A stretch of DNA of 23,790 nucleotides, from contig CAYZVX010000042.1 in the NCBI GenBank assembly GCA_964482055.1, positions 1 through 23,790 of the forward strand. Reading direction: 5' to 3'. The translations under genes were made by a program, and so were the position numbers. Positions 1 through 7,900 of this stretch are shown in pieces; positions within the stretch are counted from its first letter, which is position 1; every line of letters begins with the position of its first letter. Under the pieces are notes generated by a model, which was given only the letters and a program-made list of their open reading frames with translations, was not told where the DNA came from and did no database searches. The DNA comes from G020354085 sp964482055 (GTDB lineage Bacteria; Pseudomonadota; Gammaproteobacteria; Acidiferrobacterales; Sulfurifustaceae).

Positions 1-440
1 TCTCCTGTGTTCGGCTAAGGCTCCGGACAGTCCGTCGTGATGGCGGGCGGTCCGGGTTCTGGCTTACATGCCGACCAGTTCGGTTGAACTTGCATTGACC
101 AAGCTGCTCAGCATGCACCGACGATAAGAGACGGCTCTTCCGGTCTTCTTCCGGGAATCTTCCATTCGGCCTACATTAATTAAGGAGAATCGGGGCGGGC
201 GAGCCGCGAAGCCGCGAACGCTCTCCCCGGGGGTGAGGCGGGGTTTCCACCAACATCCAGTGGACGTTGGTGTCGCCGAACGGGTACGCCAAGGAAGGCG
301 TACCCTGGACCCGCAAGCGCAGCCGGACGCGGAGCGTAGCAGGGGCGGGCTGGGCCGGTCGCGCAGTAGGAACACAGCGACTGGGCCGCCAAGACACTGA
401 ATTGGAAGGGGCGACCGGAGCCGCCCTATCGGAAGCCGGG
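1..440. other. Gene-free stretch with hairpins
   Basis: I find no convincing coding region in these 440 bases downstream of the minus-strand SARP gene. Two clear inverted repeats sit close together: CACCAAC/GTTGGTG at 248-254 and 266-272, and a perfect 9-bp stem GGGTACGCC/GGCGTACCC at 282-290 and 297-305 with the 6-base loop AAGGAA. Neither is followed by a T tract in either direction, so a simple intrinsic terminator is not supported. The short overlapping open frames here follow the hairpins and look non-coding. It may be a dispersed palindromic repeat or a decayed element; this is inference. Confidence 0.5.
282..305. repeat. Perfect 9-bp inverted repeat, 6-nt loop
   Basis: GGGTACGCC and GGCGTACCC are exact reverse complements separated by AAGGAA. 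A weaker hairpin lies just upstream at 248-272. No T tract follows, so its role is unknown. Confidence 0.7.
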
Positions 441-3400
441 TCAGTGCGTTCCGGCCAGGCGGTCGAACAGGTAGGTCATCGGTGAAGTAGAGCCCTTCAA
501 TACCGACCCTTGCATCAGTTGCAGCGCCTGTTGCCGTGCATCCTGATGGCGGCCGGTGTTGCCCCGCGCCCGCTCCACGCCGCTGCGGACGATGGCGGCG
601 CAGGCCTCGCCCACCGGGTTACCGGTTTTGGCCGCGAGCTGCTCGAGGCGTTCCGCACAGCGTGCCGCGCGCTCGATGTCGCCTCCTTCGAGGTAGTGCA
701 GTGCCAGCCAGGGGTAGAGATCCAGGCTGCAGGCCGTGCACGGGCCATTGGCGTCGAGCAGCGCCTCGCTTTGCGCCACCAGGCCGGCCACCTGCGCGGC
801 ATCGCCGGCCTGCAGACGGTTCCAGATGCCCACACCGTACAGCCGCTGGAGGCAGTGATCGCGAATCGACGCGCGCTGTGCATGCTCGATGCCCTTCTGC
901 ACCGACTGCCATCCCAGCTCGATGGCGTTGGCCAGGGTATGCAGCACCGCGCGGCGCGCCAGCGCATAGGCCATGCCGGCCGGCGAACCGACCTTGTCGT
1001 GCAACGCGAGACTCTCGTCGAGCCGCTTCAGCGCCGCGGCGCTGTCACCCTGCCACAGATGAATCGTCCCCAATGCATACTGGCAGATGGCGACGCAACG
1101 CAAGTCGCCAAGCCGGTCCGCCTCGACGGCGACTTCCTGCATGAAAGTCGTTGCTTGATCCAGCATCCGGTCGTCGTGCACATGATATTCCCACAGGCAC
1201 AGGTGGGCGTCGGTCGCCACCACCAGATCGGGCGACCAACGTCCATGCTGCAGGCGCTGTTTCTCGTAGCGCAGTCCTTCCTGCCAGCGCCCCAACGGCA
1301 GATAGGCCATGGCAAGGATTTCACAGGCCTGCGCCGATTCGACCGCGGCCTGCGCCGATTCCGCCACGTCGAGCGCGCGGTGCGCATACTCGGCCGCTTC
1401 CTCGAGCCGGTTGAAGTGCCACAGGTAAAGCGCACGCAGGATATGCAACCGTGCGTGCATGCGCGGGTCGTTACCGGCATAGTGCCAGGCCTCGGCGAGA
1501 TGCTGCCCGGCTTTCTGCATATCGGTTGTGAAGATGGCGACCAGCGCGATCTTGCGATGCAGTTCCGTGAGCTCCGCTTCGCTGACGGGCAGGCCTTCGA
1601 ACAGGGACAGCGCGCGCTCATACGCCGCGAAGCTGTGGCTCAGGTAGCCGGCGGCACGACTGGTATCGCCGATCAAGCTGTAGAGGTTCCCGCAGATCCG
1701 TTTCACCATGGCGTCCCTGGCCGGCTCGAGCAGGGCCAAGGCGTCGCGGTAGTGGCGCAGCGCATCCTCGTGTGCGTACATCGAGGCCGCGCGCTGCCCG
1801 GCGAGCATCATAAAATGGGCGGCCTGCCTGGCATCGCCAGCCCTCTGGTAATGAAATGCGATCTGTTCGACCGGCGGTTCGGCATCGCGCTCACCGAGCT
1901 CGACCAAGGCATGTGCGACCTGCGCGTGCATGACACGGCGCCGGGCTTCCGAGACCGATTCATAAATACAGTTCCGATACAGCCCGTGGCGAAAATGGTA
2001 GTGAATACCGCGTTCATACAGCAGTTGTGCCGCGATCAGACGGTCGAGCAAATCCAGCAAACCGGCATCATGCTCGCCACCCCCGTTACCGCTTGACCAC
2101 AGTGTTTCCAGCAAGGGATAGGAAACACCCTCGCCCGCGACGGCGACGATCGCCAACAGTTCGCGCGCGGACGAGGAAAGTTTCTCGAGCCGCTCGGCGA
2201 TACTGTTTCGCAGCGATGGTGGAATCCCCCCGGTCGGTAGCGACCGGTGCGCGCCCGGCGACGCCGGCTGGTGGCGGAACTCGTACAGCTCCAGGGCGTA
2301 CATCGGATTGCCCTCGGAGAGCCGGAAGATCTCGTCGGCCTGCTCGCGCGACAACGACCGCTCGCCGCTCTGTTGCTGAAGCAACTCATGGTGATCGACG
2401 GCGCTCAGAGGACCGAGCGCAAGCACGTTCACCGTCGCCGTTTCGCGAAGGCTACGCACGAGCCTGTCCAGCGGATCACCGCTCGCCGCCCCTTCCGTGC
2501 GGCGGGTGGCCGCCAGGAGCAGCGGCACATCCTGCAACCGGCGCGCGATGAAGTGAAGCAACTCGAGCGAGCCCTGGTCGGCCACGTGGATGTTTTCGAA
2601 TACCACCACCAGCGGGGCAGATGCAGCCCGTTGCCGCAGAAACTCCACGATAGCGGTGAACAAATAGGCCTGGGCCGCCCGCCGGTCGGAGTTGGGCACC
2701 GGCTGCGCATCGTGCAGCTGCCCCGACAGCACGGCGGCGATTTCCGCCGGTATCCGTTCCCGGCCGGCGGGGCTGTCACGCAGCGCCGCCTGGAGGATGT
2801 CGAGGAACGGACCGTAGGCGATCGCTCCTTCCATCTCGTAGGCAGAACCGGCGAGCGCGTGGAACCCGCGTCGCTGCGCGCGTGCAATCAGCTCCCGGGT
2901 CAGGCGCGTCTTGCCGATACCGGCCGGCCCTTCGATCAAGAGCACGCTGCCGCTTTCAGCGAGCAGCTGGTCCAGGCAGCCGTCGATGACCCGGCATTCG
3001 GCCTCGCGGTTCACCAAGGGTGCCATTCGGATCGGCGCCTGCAATCGTGTCCGATCGACGGCGAGCGGGGTGTCTGGTTTCTGCCGGTCAATCTCGTCGT
3101 ATAGTACGCGGGTCTCCTGCGACGGCGCGACCCCCAGTTCCTCGGCCAGGGCGTCCAGGCAAACGCCGTATTGCTTCAGGGCGCGATCACGTTGCCCCTG
3201 CCGCGCGAACACCGTCATCAGACCGCGATGGGCGATCTCCAGCGTGGCATCCTTCTCCAGCGCCGTTCGGTAAGTCTCCGCCGCGGTGGCCAGGTCGCCG
3301 CGCGCCTGATAACCCTGAGCGAGTACCAGCAAGACGTCGATGTAGCGCTGCCGGAGATGTTCGCGCGGGGCTTGTGTCCACGCCGCGTACAGATCCATCG

Positions 3401-3833
3401 GCAGCAAATCACCCGTGTACAGCGCGGCGGCCCGCTCCAGTCCCCTGATCTGCCGGGAGGCCAAGGCATCGCGCGACGCCTGCTCAAACGCCTCGACGTC
3501 CGTGATCACCCCGCCGGGCGGGGCAAGTATCACGAGGTTCTTGTTCGTGGCAATCCACTCACCGGCATCGGATTCCTGTCCACCGGCGCCAAAGGCTTTG
3601 CGCAACTGGTGGATCGCCTTGTATAGCTGCGCGGCGGCACTGGTGCTGTCGAGATCCGGCCACAGCAGCTCCATCGCCTGATCGCGCACCAGCTGGCGGT
3701 CACGGTTCAGCGCCAGCAACTTCAGCAAGGCCGGTGCTTTGCGGCCCGGGATGTTATCGCTGCTGAGCCTCGTCTCGGAAACACAGACTTGAAACCGGCC
3801 GAGCAGGGAGATTTCAACCGATTTCTTGTGCAT
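441..3833 (-). CDS. SARP-type regulator: BTAD + AAA ATPase + TPR
   Basis: A cytoplasmic transcriptional regulator of 1130 residues. Residues about 5-100 look like the OmpR-type winged helix of SARP proteins (opening EISLLGRFQV, then RKAPALLKLLALNRDR). Residues about 110-250 form the BTAD helical domain (ending ALAEELGVAPSQETRVLYDEI). An AAA/NB-ARC-like ATPase follows, with Walker A GPAGIGKT at 302-309 and a Walker B-like PLVVVFEN at 407-414. The C-terminal half (from about 640) is TPR-like alpha-helical repeats that could bind a ligand or partner. I see no C-terminal LuxR helix-turn-helix, so DNA binding should be N-terminal. It lies downstream of merA in the same direction across 233 bp, so it probably has its own promoter; its target genes are not evident. 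Start: the ATG giving MHKKSVEIS; the ribosome site is weak. Confidence 0.85.
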   Translation of the reverse strand: MHKKSVEISLLGRFQVCVSETRLSSDNIPGRKAPALLKLLALNRDRQLVRDQAMELLWPDLDSTSAAAQLYKAIHQLRKAFGAGGQESDAGEWIATNKNLVILAPPGGVITDVEAFEQASRDALASRQIRGLERAAALYTGDLLPMDLYAAWTQAPREHLRQRYIDVLLVLAQGYQARGDLATAAETYRTALEKDATLEIAHRGLMTVFARQGQRDRALKQYGVCLDALAEELGVAPSQETRVLYDEIDRQKPDTPLAVDRTRLQAPIRMAPLVNREAECRVIDGCLDQLLAESGSVLLIEGPAGIGKTRLTRELIARAQRRGFHALAGSAYEMEGAIAYGPFLDILQAALRDSPAGRERIPAEIAAVLSGQLHDAQPVPNSDRRAAQAYLFTAIVEFLRQRAASAPLVVVFENIHVADQGSLELLHFIARRLQDVPLLLAATRRTEGAASGDPLDRLVRSLRETATVNVLALGPLSAVDHHELLQQQSGERSLSREQADEIFRLSEGNPMYALELYEFRHQPASPGAHRSLPTGGIPPSLRNSIAERLEKLSSSARELLAIVAVAGEGVSYPLLETLWSSGNGGGEHDAGLLDLLDRLIAAQLLYERGIHYHFRHGLYRNCIYESVSEARRRVMHAQVAHALVELGERDAEPPVEQIAFHYQRAGDARQAAHFMMLAGQRAASMYAHEDALRHYRDALALLEPARDAMVKRICGNLYSLIGDTSRAAGYLSHSFAAYERALSLFEGLPVSEAELTELHRKIALVAIFTTDMQKAGQHLAEAWHYAGNDPRMHARLHILRALYLWHFNRLEEAAEYAHRALDVAESAQAAVESAQACEILAMAYLPLGRWQEGLRYEKQRLQHGRWSPDLVVATDAHLCLWEYHVHDDRMLDQATTFMQEVAVEADRLGDLRCVAICQYALGTIHLWQGDSAAALKRLDESLALHDKVGSPAGMAYALARRAVLHTLANAIELGWQSVQKGIEHAQRASIRDHCLQRLYGVGIWNRLQAGDAAQVAGLVAQSEALLDANGPCTACSLDLYPWLALHYLEGGDIERAARCAERLEQLAAKTGNPVGEACAAIVRSGVERARGNTGRHQDARQQALQLMQGSVLKGSTSPMTYLFDRLAGTH

Positions 3834-4066
3834 TCATTCAGGTCGGAGGTAACGGGCGTTCTTGCCAAAAAACGGCGCCGATCATTAAAAAAGCAGCTTA
3901 CCTCACACCGCGACTATGTCGCCAGACTGCGCACCATGCAGTCGCCTGTTGCGCTGATATTAGCGTTCTGCATCGAGACCTGAGCGGACGCACAAGCGAA
4001 TCACGGAAACATCGTGATGAGAAAGCACGGTAAACGAATGGGACTCCGTGCGACTCGCCGCAACGC
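3834..4066. other. Spacer between merA and the SARP gene
   Basis: 233 bp between two minus-strand genes. It contains an A/T-rich patch (about 3865-3895) that may hold the SARP gene promoter, but I cannot assign -35/-10 boxes with confidence. I see no clear terminator for the mer operon. Confidence 0.4.
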
Positions 4067-5707
4067 TCATCCCGCGCAGCACGACAACTGCTTCACGTCC
4101 TTGGTGAACGTCTGGGCGGCGAGCTTAAGGCCCTCGACCAGGGTGAGATAGGGAAAGAGCTGGTCGGCCAGCTCTGCGATCGTCATGTGGGCGCGGATCG
4201 CGAGTGCCGCGGTTTCAATGATCTCGCCCGCCTCGGCGGCGAGGATCTGCGCGCCGATGAGCCGCCCGGATTCTTTCTCGGCCACGAGCTTGATGAAGCC
4301 GCGGGTGTCGAAGTTGGCAGCCGCACGCGGGACGTTGTCGAGCGCAAGCGTGCGGCTCTCGGCCGCGATGCCTTGCTCTGTTGCCTGCGTTTCCGTGAGC
4401 CCAACCGTCGCGACCTGCGGATCGGTGAACACCACCGCCGGCATGGTCGCGAGATCGAGCTTCGCCTCGCCGCCCATCATATTAATAGCCGCGCGCGTCC
4501 CGGCGGCCGCGGCCACGTACACGAACTGCGGGGCGTTGGTGCAGTCGCCGGCGGCGTAGATGTGCTCGGCGCTGGTCCGCATGTGATCGTCCACCACGAT
4601 CGCGCCGTTCTTATCCACCTTGATACCGGCCGCTTCCAGATTGAGATCCGCGGTGTTGGGGCGCCGGCCGGTGGCGACGAGCAGGGCGTCGCCGTTCACG
4701 GTCTCGCCCGGAAGTTCGATCTCGAAGGAGTTCCCGGCATGACGCACGGACTTGGTCTGCACGCCGGTCAGGATACGCATGCCTTCCTCCTCGAGGATCG
4801 CCTTGAGGGATTCCCCGATCGCCTGATCGTCGCGCGGCAGCAGCCGCGGGAGGAGCTCGATGACCGTTACCTTGGCGCCGAGCCGCAGGAACGCCTGGCC
4901 GAGCTCGAGTCCCACCACCGAGCCGCCGAGGACAATGAGATGCGCCGGAATACGTTCGACAACGAGCGCCTCGGTCGAGGTCCAGTAGGGGGTGTCATTG
5001 AGGCCCGGAATCGGCGGGACGGCCGCTGAAGCGCCGGTGGCGATCAGGATGCGATCGGGAGTCAAGGTGGTCTCACTGCCGTCGGGGCGTGTGATGACCA
5101 GCGTGCGCGCGTCACGGAAACGCGCCTTGCCCTTCAAGAGATTGATATTCGGATTGGTGTCGAGTATGGATTGGTACTTCGCCTGGCGCAGCTCCGCCAC
5201 GCGCGCTTGCTGTTGGGCGACGAGCTTGGGACGATCGATCGCGGGTGTCACGCGCGCAATCCCCGCGAACGGATGCGCGCGCATGAGCTGCGCGATGTGC
5301 GCGGCGCGGATCATGATCTTCGAGGGTACGCAGCCGACGTTCACGCAGGTGCCGCCGATCACGTCCGCTCCTTCGATGATCGTGACGCGCGCGCCTTCCT
5401 CGGCGGCGCGGATCGCCGCCGCGAACGCGGCCGAACCGCTGCCGACGATCGCGACGTACGAATCACCGTCGCCCTTCGATGCCTTCGGAACGCCCACCCC
5501 TTCAAGCAGGCTCGCGTCGTAACCCTTGGTCTGCACGGCCTGGACCAGTTGTTCCGGGGCAATATCGCCCGGCGCCTCGACCTCGGCCAACGCATCCGGG
5601 TAGGACACCTTGGCCTTGACCTGCGGCAGGCTCTCGAGCGCCCCTTCGACGGTGCGCGCGCAATGCTCGCAGGTCATGCCGGTGATGCGCAGCCGAACGG
5701 TATTCAT
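4067..5707 (-). CDS. merA: Mercuric reductase with N-terminal HMA domain
   Basis: Cytoplasmic NADPH-dependent flavoprotein that reduces Hg(II) to volatile Hg(0); 546 residues. Residues 1-70 are a heavy-metal-associated domain with GMTCEHC (C13, C16). The FAD-binding start VAIVGSGSAAF lies near residue 85-95. The redox-active pair is in GGTCVNVGC (C121, C126). The protein ends with the adjacent cysteines C543-C544 (SCCAG) that hand Hg(II) to the active site in this family. The start is the ATG preceded by AAGGAGATCAACC; an in-frame ATG 24 bases upstream has no comparable ribosome site. It follows merP by 29 bp in the merTPA operon, controlled by the MerR promoter at 6436-6466. All key residues are present, so it should be active. 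Confidence 0.97.
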   Translation of the reverse strand: MNTVRLRITGMTCEHCARTVEGALESLPQVKAKVSYPDALAEVEAPGDIAPEQLVQAVQTKGYDASLLEGVGVPKASKGDGDSYVAIVGSGSAAFAAAIRAAEEGARVTIIEGADVIGGTCVNVGCVPSKIMIRAAHIAQLMRAHPFAGIARVTPAIDRPKLVAQQQARVAELRQAKYQSILDTNPNINLLKGKARFRDARTLVITRPDGSETTLTPDRILIATGASAAVPPIPGLNDTPYWTSTEALVVERIPAHLIVLGGSVVGLELGQAFLRLGAKVTVIELLPRLLPRDDQAIGESLKAILEEEGMRILTGVQTKSVRHAGNSFEIELPGETVNGDALLVATGRRPNTADLNLEAAGIKVDKNGAIVVDDHMRTSAEHIYAAGDCTNAPQFVYVAAAAGTRAAINMMGGEAKLDLATMPAVVFTDPQVATVGLTETQATEQGIAAESRTLALDNVPRAAANFDTRGFIKLVAEKESGRLIGAQILAAEAGEIIETAALAIRAHMTIAELADQLFPYLTLVEGLKLAAQTFTKDVKQLSCCAG

Positions 5708-5736
5708 GGTTGATCTCCTTGGTTCCACCATGCGCG

Positions 5737-6024
5737 TTACTTTGTCTTCACACTGGCCGGATAGCCCGCGTTCGTCGCGGCCTTGATGAGCGCCTCGACA
5801 TCGGTCTTGGCGTCGTCGAACGTGACGACCGCTTCTTGGCGCTCAAAGCTCACTACGGTGTTGCTGACCCCGGGTACTTTGTTCAGCGCCTTCTTAACCG
5901 TGATCGGGCAGGCGGCGCAGGTCATGTTCTCGACCGCGAGTGTCACCGTTTTGGTCGCCGCGGCGGCGATGCCGACGGCCGCGATAAAGGGGATAGCGAG
6001 CACAAGGGCAGCGAGCTTCTTCAT
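5737..6024 (-). CDS. merP: Periplasmic mercury-binding protein MerP
   Basis: 95 residues. A signal peptide (MKKLAALVLAIPFIAAVG..., likely cleaved in the AAA run near residues 21-23) is followed by one HMA domain with NMTCAAC, giving Hg-binding C36 and C39. In the known mer pathway MerP binds Hg(II) in the periplasm and passes it to MerT. The length and motif match the family. It sits between merT and merA in the same operon, with GGAGAG upstream of the ATG. Confidence 0.96.
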   Translation of the reverse strand: MKKLAALVLAIPFIAAVGIAAAATKTVTLAVENMTCAACPITVKKALNKVPGVSNTVVSFERQEAVVTFDDAKTDVEALIKAATNAGYPASVKTK

Positions 6025-6048
6025 AAATAACTCTCCGTGGAATGGATC

Positions 6049-6399
6049 TCAGTAGAACAAAGGTGCGGCATAGGGAAAGCCGAGACCCGCGCCGACCAGG
6101 GCCGCGACGATCCAGAAGAGGATCTTGTAGGCGCGGTGCGTGGCTGGCACGGCGCACCTCTCGCCCGGCCGGCAGGCCACGGCCGGGCGGTAGATGCGCC
6201 GCCAGGCGAAGAACAGCGCCACGCTCGCCGCGCCCAGGAACCAAGGTCGATAAGGCTCGAGTGCCGTCAGGTTCGCTACCCACGCCCCGCCCAGGCCGAG
6301 CGAGACGAGTACCAGCGGACCCAGGCAGCAGGTCGAGGCCAGGATGGCGGCCAGCCCGCCCGCGGCCAGGCTGGCGATGCCGTTTCTGTCTCGGGACAT
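6049..6399 (-). CDS. merT: Mercuric ion transporter MerT
   Basis: 116-residue inner-membrane protein with three predicted membrane segments (about 10-35, 47-68, 90-112). The vicinal pair C24-C25 (STCCLGP) lies in the first helix. Two further cysteines, C76 and C82, lie in the loop between helices 2 and 3, the arrangement known for Tn501-type MerT. It takes Hg(II) from MerP and delivers it inside for MerA. First gene of the minus-strand operon; AAGGAG lies 8 bases upstream of the ATG. The mer promoter is directly upstream. Confidence 0.96.
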   Translation of the reverse strand: MSRDRNGIASLAAGGLAAILASTCCLGPLVLVSLGLGGAWVANLTALEPYRPWFLGAASVALFFAWRRIYRPAVACRPGERCAVPATHRAYKILFWIVAALVGAGLGFPYAAPLFY

Positions 6400-6435
6400 A
6401 CCGAATCTCCTTTTGCCGTCGTTGCCGATGGTCTA

Positions 6436-6466
6436 AGCTTAGGTCCGTACTTGAGTACGGAGTCAA
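6436..6466 (-). promoter_or_regulatory. merT promoter and MerR operator
   Basis: On the minus strand: -35 TTGACT (6461-6466), -10 TAAGCT (6436-6441), and a 19-bp spacer containing the perfect dyad CCGTACTCAAGTACGG (6445-6460). An overlong 19-bp spacer with a central dyad is the hallmark of MerR-activated promoters: MerR bound with Hg(II) untwists the DNA to align the boxes. The same site should repress the divergent merR gene, whose ATG is 15 bp beyond the -35 box. Confidence 0.93.
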
Positions 6467-6480
6467 GCAAGGGGATCGCC

Positions 6481-6897
6481 ATGGAAAACAAGGGCTTCAC
6501 CATTGGGCGGCTGGCGGCGGCCGCCCAAGTCAACGTCGAGACCGTGCGCTACTACCAGCGCATCCGGCTCATGCCGGTGCCGAAGAAAGCAGCGGGCGGC
6601 ATCCGCCGCTACGGTGCGGCGGAACTCTCACGGCTCAAGTTCATCAAGACCGCGCAGGGGCTTGGCTTCACGCTCGAGGAGGTCGCCGACCTCGTGAAGC
6701 TCGACGACGGCACGCACTGCAAGGAGGCGCACGCCATCGCCGCGCAGAAGCTCGAAGCCGTTCGGGCGCGGCTGCGCGACCTGAAGAGCATCGAGCGGTC
6801 GCTGGCGCGTCTCGTGCGCCAGTGCGAGACTCGCCGCGGCGCCATCCGCTGCCCGCTCATCGACAGCCTGATCCGCGACGCCGACAGCCTGCGCTGA
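6481..6897 (+). CDS. merR: Mercury-responsive regulator MerR
   Basis: 138-residue MerR. The N-terminal winged helix-turn-helix (FTIGRLAAAAQVNVETVRYY) is followed by a long dimerisation helix. The three Hg(II) ligands are present as C80 (GTHCKEA), C115 (RQCETR) and C124 (IRCPLI), with the 35 and 9 residue spacing of Tn501 MerR (C82, C117, C126). It represses merTPA without Hg and activates it with Hg. The ATG at 6481 is chosen because it gives the canonical MENKGFTIG start; the open frame continues upstream through the operator and that part is not plausible coding sequence. GGGGATC upstream is a modest ribosome site. Confidence 0.96.
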   Translation: MENKGFTIGRLAAAAQVNVETVRYYQRIRLMPVPKKAAGGIRRYGAAELSRLKFIKTAQGLGFTLEEVADLVKLDDGTHCKEAHAIAAQKLEAVRARLRDLKSIERSLARLVRQCETRRGAIRCPLIDSLIRDADSLR

Positions 6898-6909
6898 CCC
6901 GTGACCCAT

Positions 6910-6932
6910 ACGGTTCCGGCCCGCAGGACCGT
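6910..6932. terminator. Possible shared terminator hairpin
   Basis: ACGGTTCC (6910-6917) pairs with GGACCGT (6926-6932) with one bulged base. It lies between the convergent ends of merR and the DsbG-like gene. No T tract follows, so this is only a weak call. Confidence 0.25.
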
Positions 6933-7484
6933 TCAGGGTAATCGGGAGAAAACCTTGCGCAACGCCACCGGTGAGAGCGCGCCTTGAATGATCACGGTGT
7001 TCCAGTTGCGGTCCTCGAACAGCATGGTGGGCACCACCGGGATGTCGAGCCGGTTGAAGAGCCGATTGTTGACCGCGAGGATTTTCTCCGTTTCGACCGT
7101 GGGGATGTCTTCCTCGATGCCGCCGCTGTAACTCTCGCCCTGATATTCTTCCTCGTTCAGCCGCAGCGCCGCCAGCCGGTCTTTGGCTTGCAAGATGGCC
7201 GCCGCCTTGCCGAGGCTGGTCGGGCCGACCACGGCCACGGGTACCCAGCGTATTTGCAGGTCGAGGGGTTCGATCAACGTGCGCAGGTTACGATAGAGCA
7301 GCGCGCAGGAGGGACAGTTCGCATCGAGGAAGATGTAGACGACGCGCTGGCCCTTGCCTTCGGCGATCCAGGTCGCCTTTGGGAGATCGGCCAGCACCTC
7401 CTCGGCGGGCGCCGCTGCCGCGGCGTTTAGAAGAAGCGCAAAGATGACGGCTACCGCTGGCGACAAGACATGCCTCGATACCAT
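6933..7484 (-). CDS. Periplasmic DsbG/DsbC-like thiol-disulfide protein
   Basis: 183 residues. An N-terminal signal peptide (hydrophobic to about residue 25, ALLLNAAAAA) precedes a thioredoxin-fold domain with active site C57-P-S-C60 (DANCPSC) and the cis-proline region VVPTMLF. This resembles the catalytic domain of DsbG/DsbC-type disulfide isomerases; the long DsbC-type dimerisation domain is absent, so it is a short form. It is transcribed divergently from the thioredoxin-CcdA operon, from a MerR-type promoter (7522-7552) whose operator nearly matches that of the operon. I infer that it is the periplasmic end of an electron relay fed by the CcdA-like proteins. The start follows GAGGGACACTCCACC. 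Confidence 0.85.
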   Translation of the reverse strand: MVSRHVLSPAVAVIFALLLNAAAAAPAEEVLADLPKATWIAEGKGQRVVYIFLDANCPSCALLYRNLRTLIEPLDLQIRWVPVAVVGPTSLGKAAAILQAKDRLAALRLNEEEYQGESYSGGIEEDIPTVETEKILAVNNRLFNRLDIPVVPTMLFEDRNWNTVIIQGALSPVALRKVFSRLP

Positions 7485-7521
7485 GGTGGAGTGTCCCTCG
7501 TTGTCTTACACCATGGCACGC

Positions 7522-7552
7522 ATGGTAGAGCCTGGAGCGAACTCCAAGTGAA
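7522..7552 (-). promoter_or_regulatory. MerR-type promoter of the DsbG-like gene
   Basis: Minus strand: -35 TTCACT (7547-7552), 19-bp spacer, -10 TACCAT (7522-7527). The spacer holds the partial dyad TGGAGTTCGCTCCA. It is back to back with the plus-strand promoter at 7570-7600 and shares the half-sites TGGAG/CTCCA, so the same regulator (probably the MerR-family protein at 9211-9609) should bind both. Confidence 0.75.
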
Positions 7553-7569
7553 GTCTCGTCGCCTGTCCC

Positions 7570-7600
7570 TTGACCTGGAGTGAACTCCAGGGGCTAGGCT
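7570..7600 (+). promoter_or_regulatory. MerR-type promoter of the thioredoxin-CcdA operon
   Basis: -35 TTGACC (7570-7575), 19-bp spacer, -10 TAGGCT (7595-7600). A perfect 18-bp palindrome CCTGGAGTGAACTCCAGG covers 7574-7591. The dyad resembles that of ZntR-type operators (CTGGAGT-CG-ACTCCAG as I recall it) and differs from the local mer operator, which points to a separate regulator. Confidence 0.85.
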
Positions 7601-7632
7601 TTATCCCAGTCAACGATCGTCGGGGTTTGCTC

Positions 7633-7899
7633 ATGCTGAAAGTGGAAGTCTTCTCCTCCCCAGGCTGTAGCAAATGCGGCCACGCCAAGGAGGTGCTGAG
7701 AAAGATCGCCGAGGAGCTCGGCGGCGGCCGCATCACTTGGCGCGAGGTCAACGTGCTCGAGGAGCTGGACTACGCCGTGCGCCTGGGGGTGCTCTCCACG
7801 CCGGCGATCGCGGTGAATGGCGAGCTCGTGTTCACCGCGCTGCCCTCGGCAAGGAAATTGCGTGAGACCCTGGAGCAAAGACTCCGGCAGGAGGCCTGA
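7633..7899 (+). CDS. Small thioredoxin-like protein (CSKC)
   Basis: 88 residues, cytoplasmic (no signal peptide). Thioredoxin/glutaredoxin fold with active site C12-S-K-C15 (SSPGCSKCGHAKEV) and the cis-Pro segment LSTPAIAVNG. First gene of the operon. It ends one base before the ATG of the next gene, so translation is probably coupled. Its likely role is a reductant for the CcdA-like proteins that follow. The ATG at 7633 is chosen: the open frame extends upstream into the promoter, and this start gives the family-like MLKVEVFSSPGC. Confidence 0.85.
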   Translation: MLKVEVFSSPGCSKCGHAKEVLRKIAEELGGGRITWREVNVLEELDYAVRLGVLSTPAIAVNGELVFTALPSARKLRETLEQRLRQEA

Positions 7900-7900
7900 C

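Noticed and set aside
510..2096. Long plus-strand open frame (528 codons)
   Set aside because: It is antisense to the SARP regulator, has no family-like motifs, and reflects high GC content.
6037..6480. Upstream extension of the merR open frame
   Set aside because: It would run through the MerR operator and antisense to merT; the canonical MerR start is the ATG at 6481.
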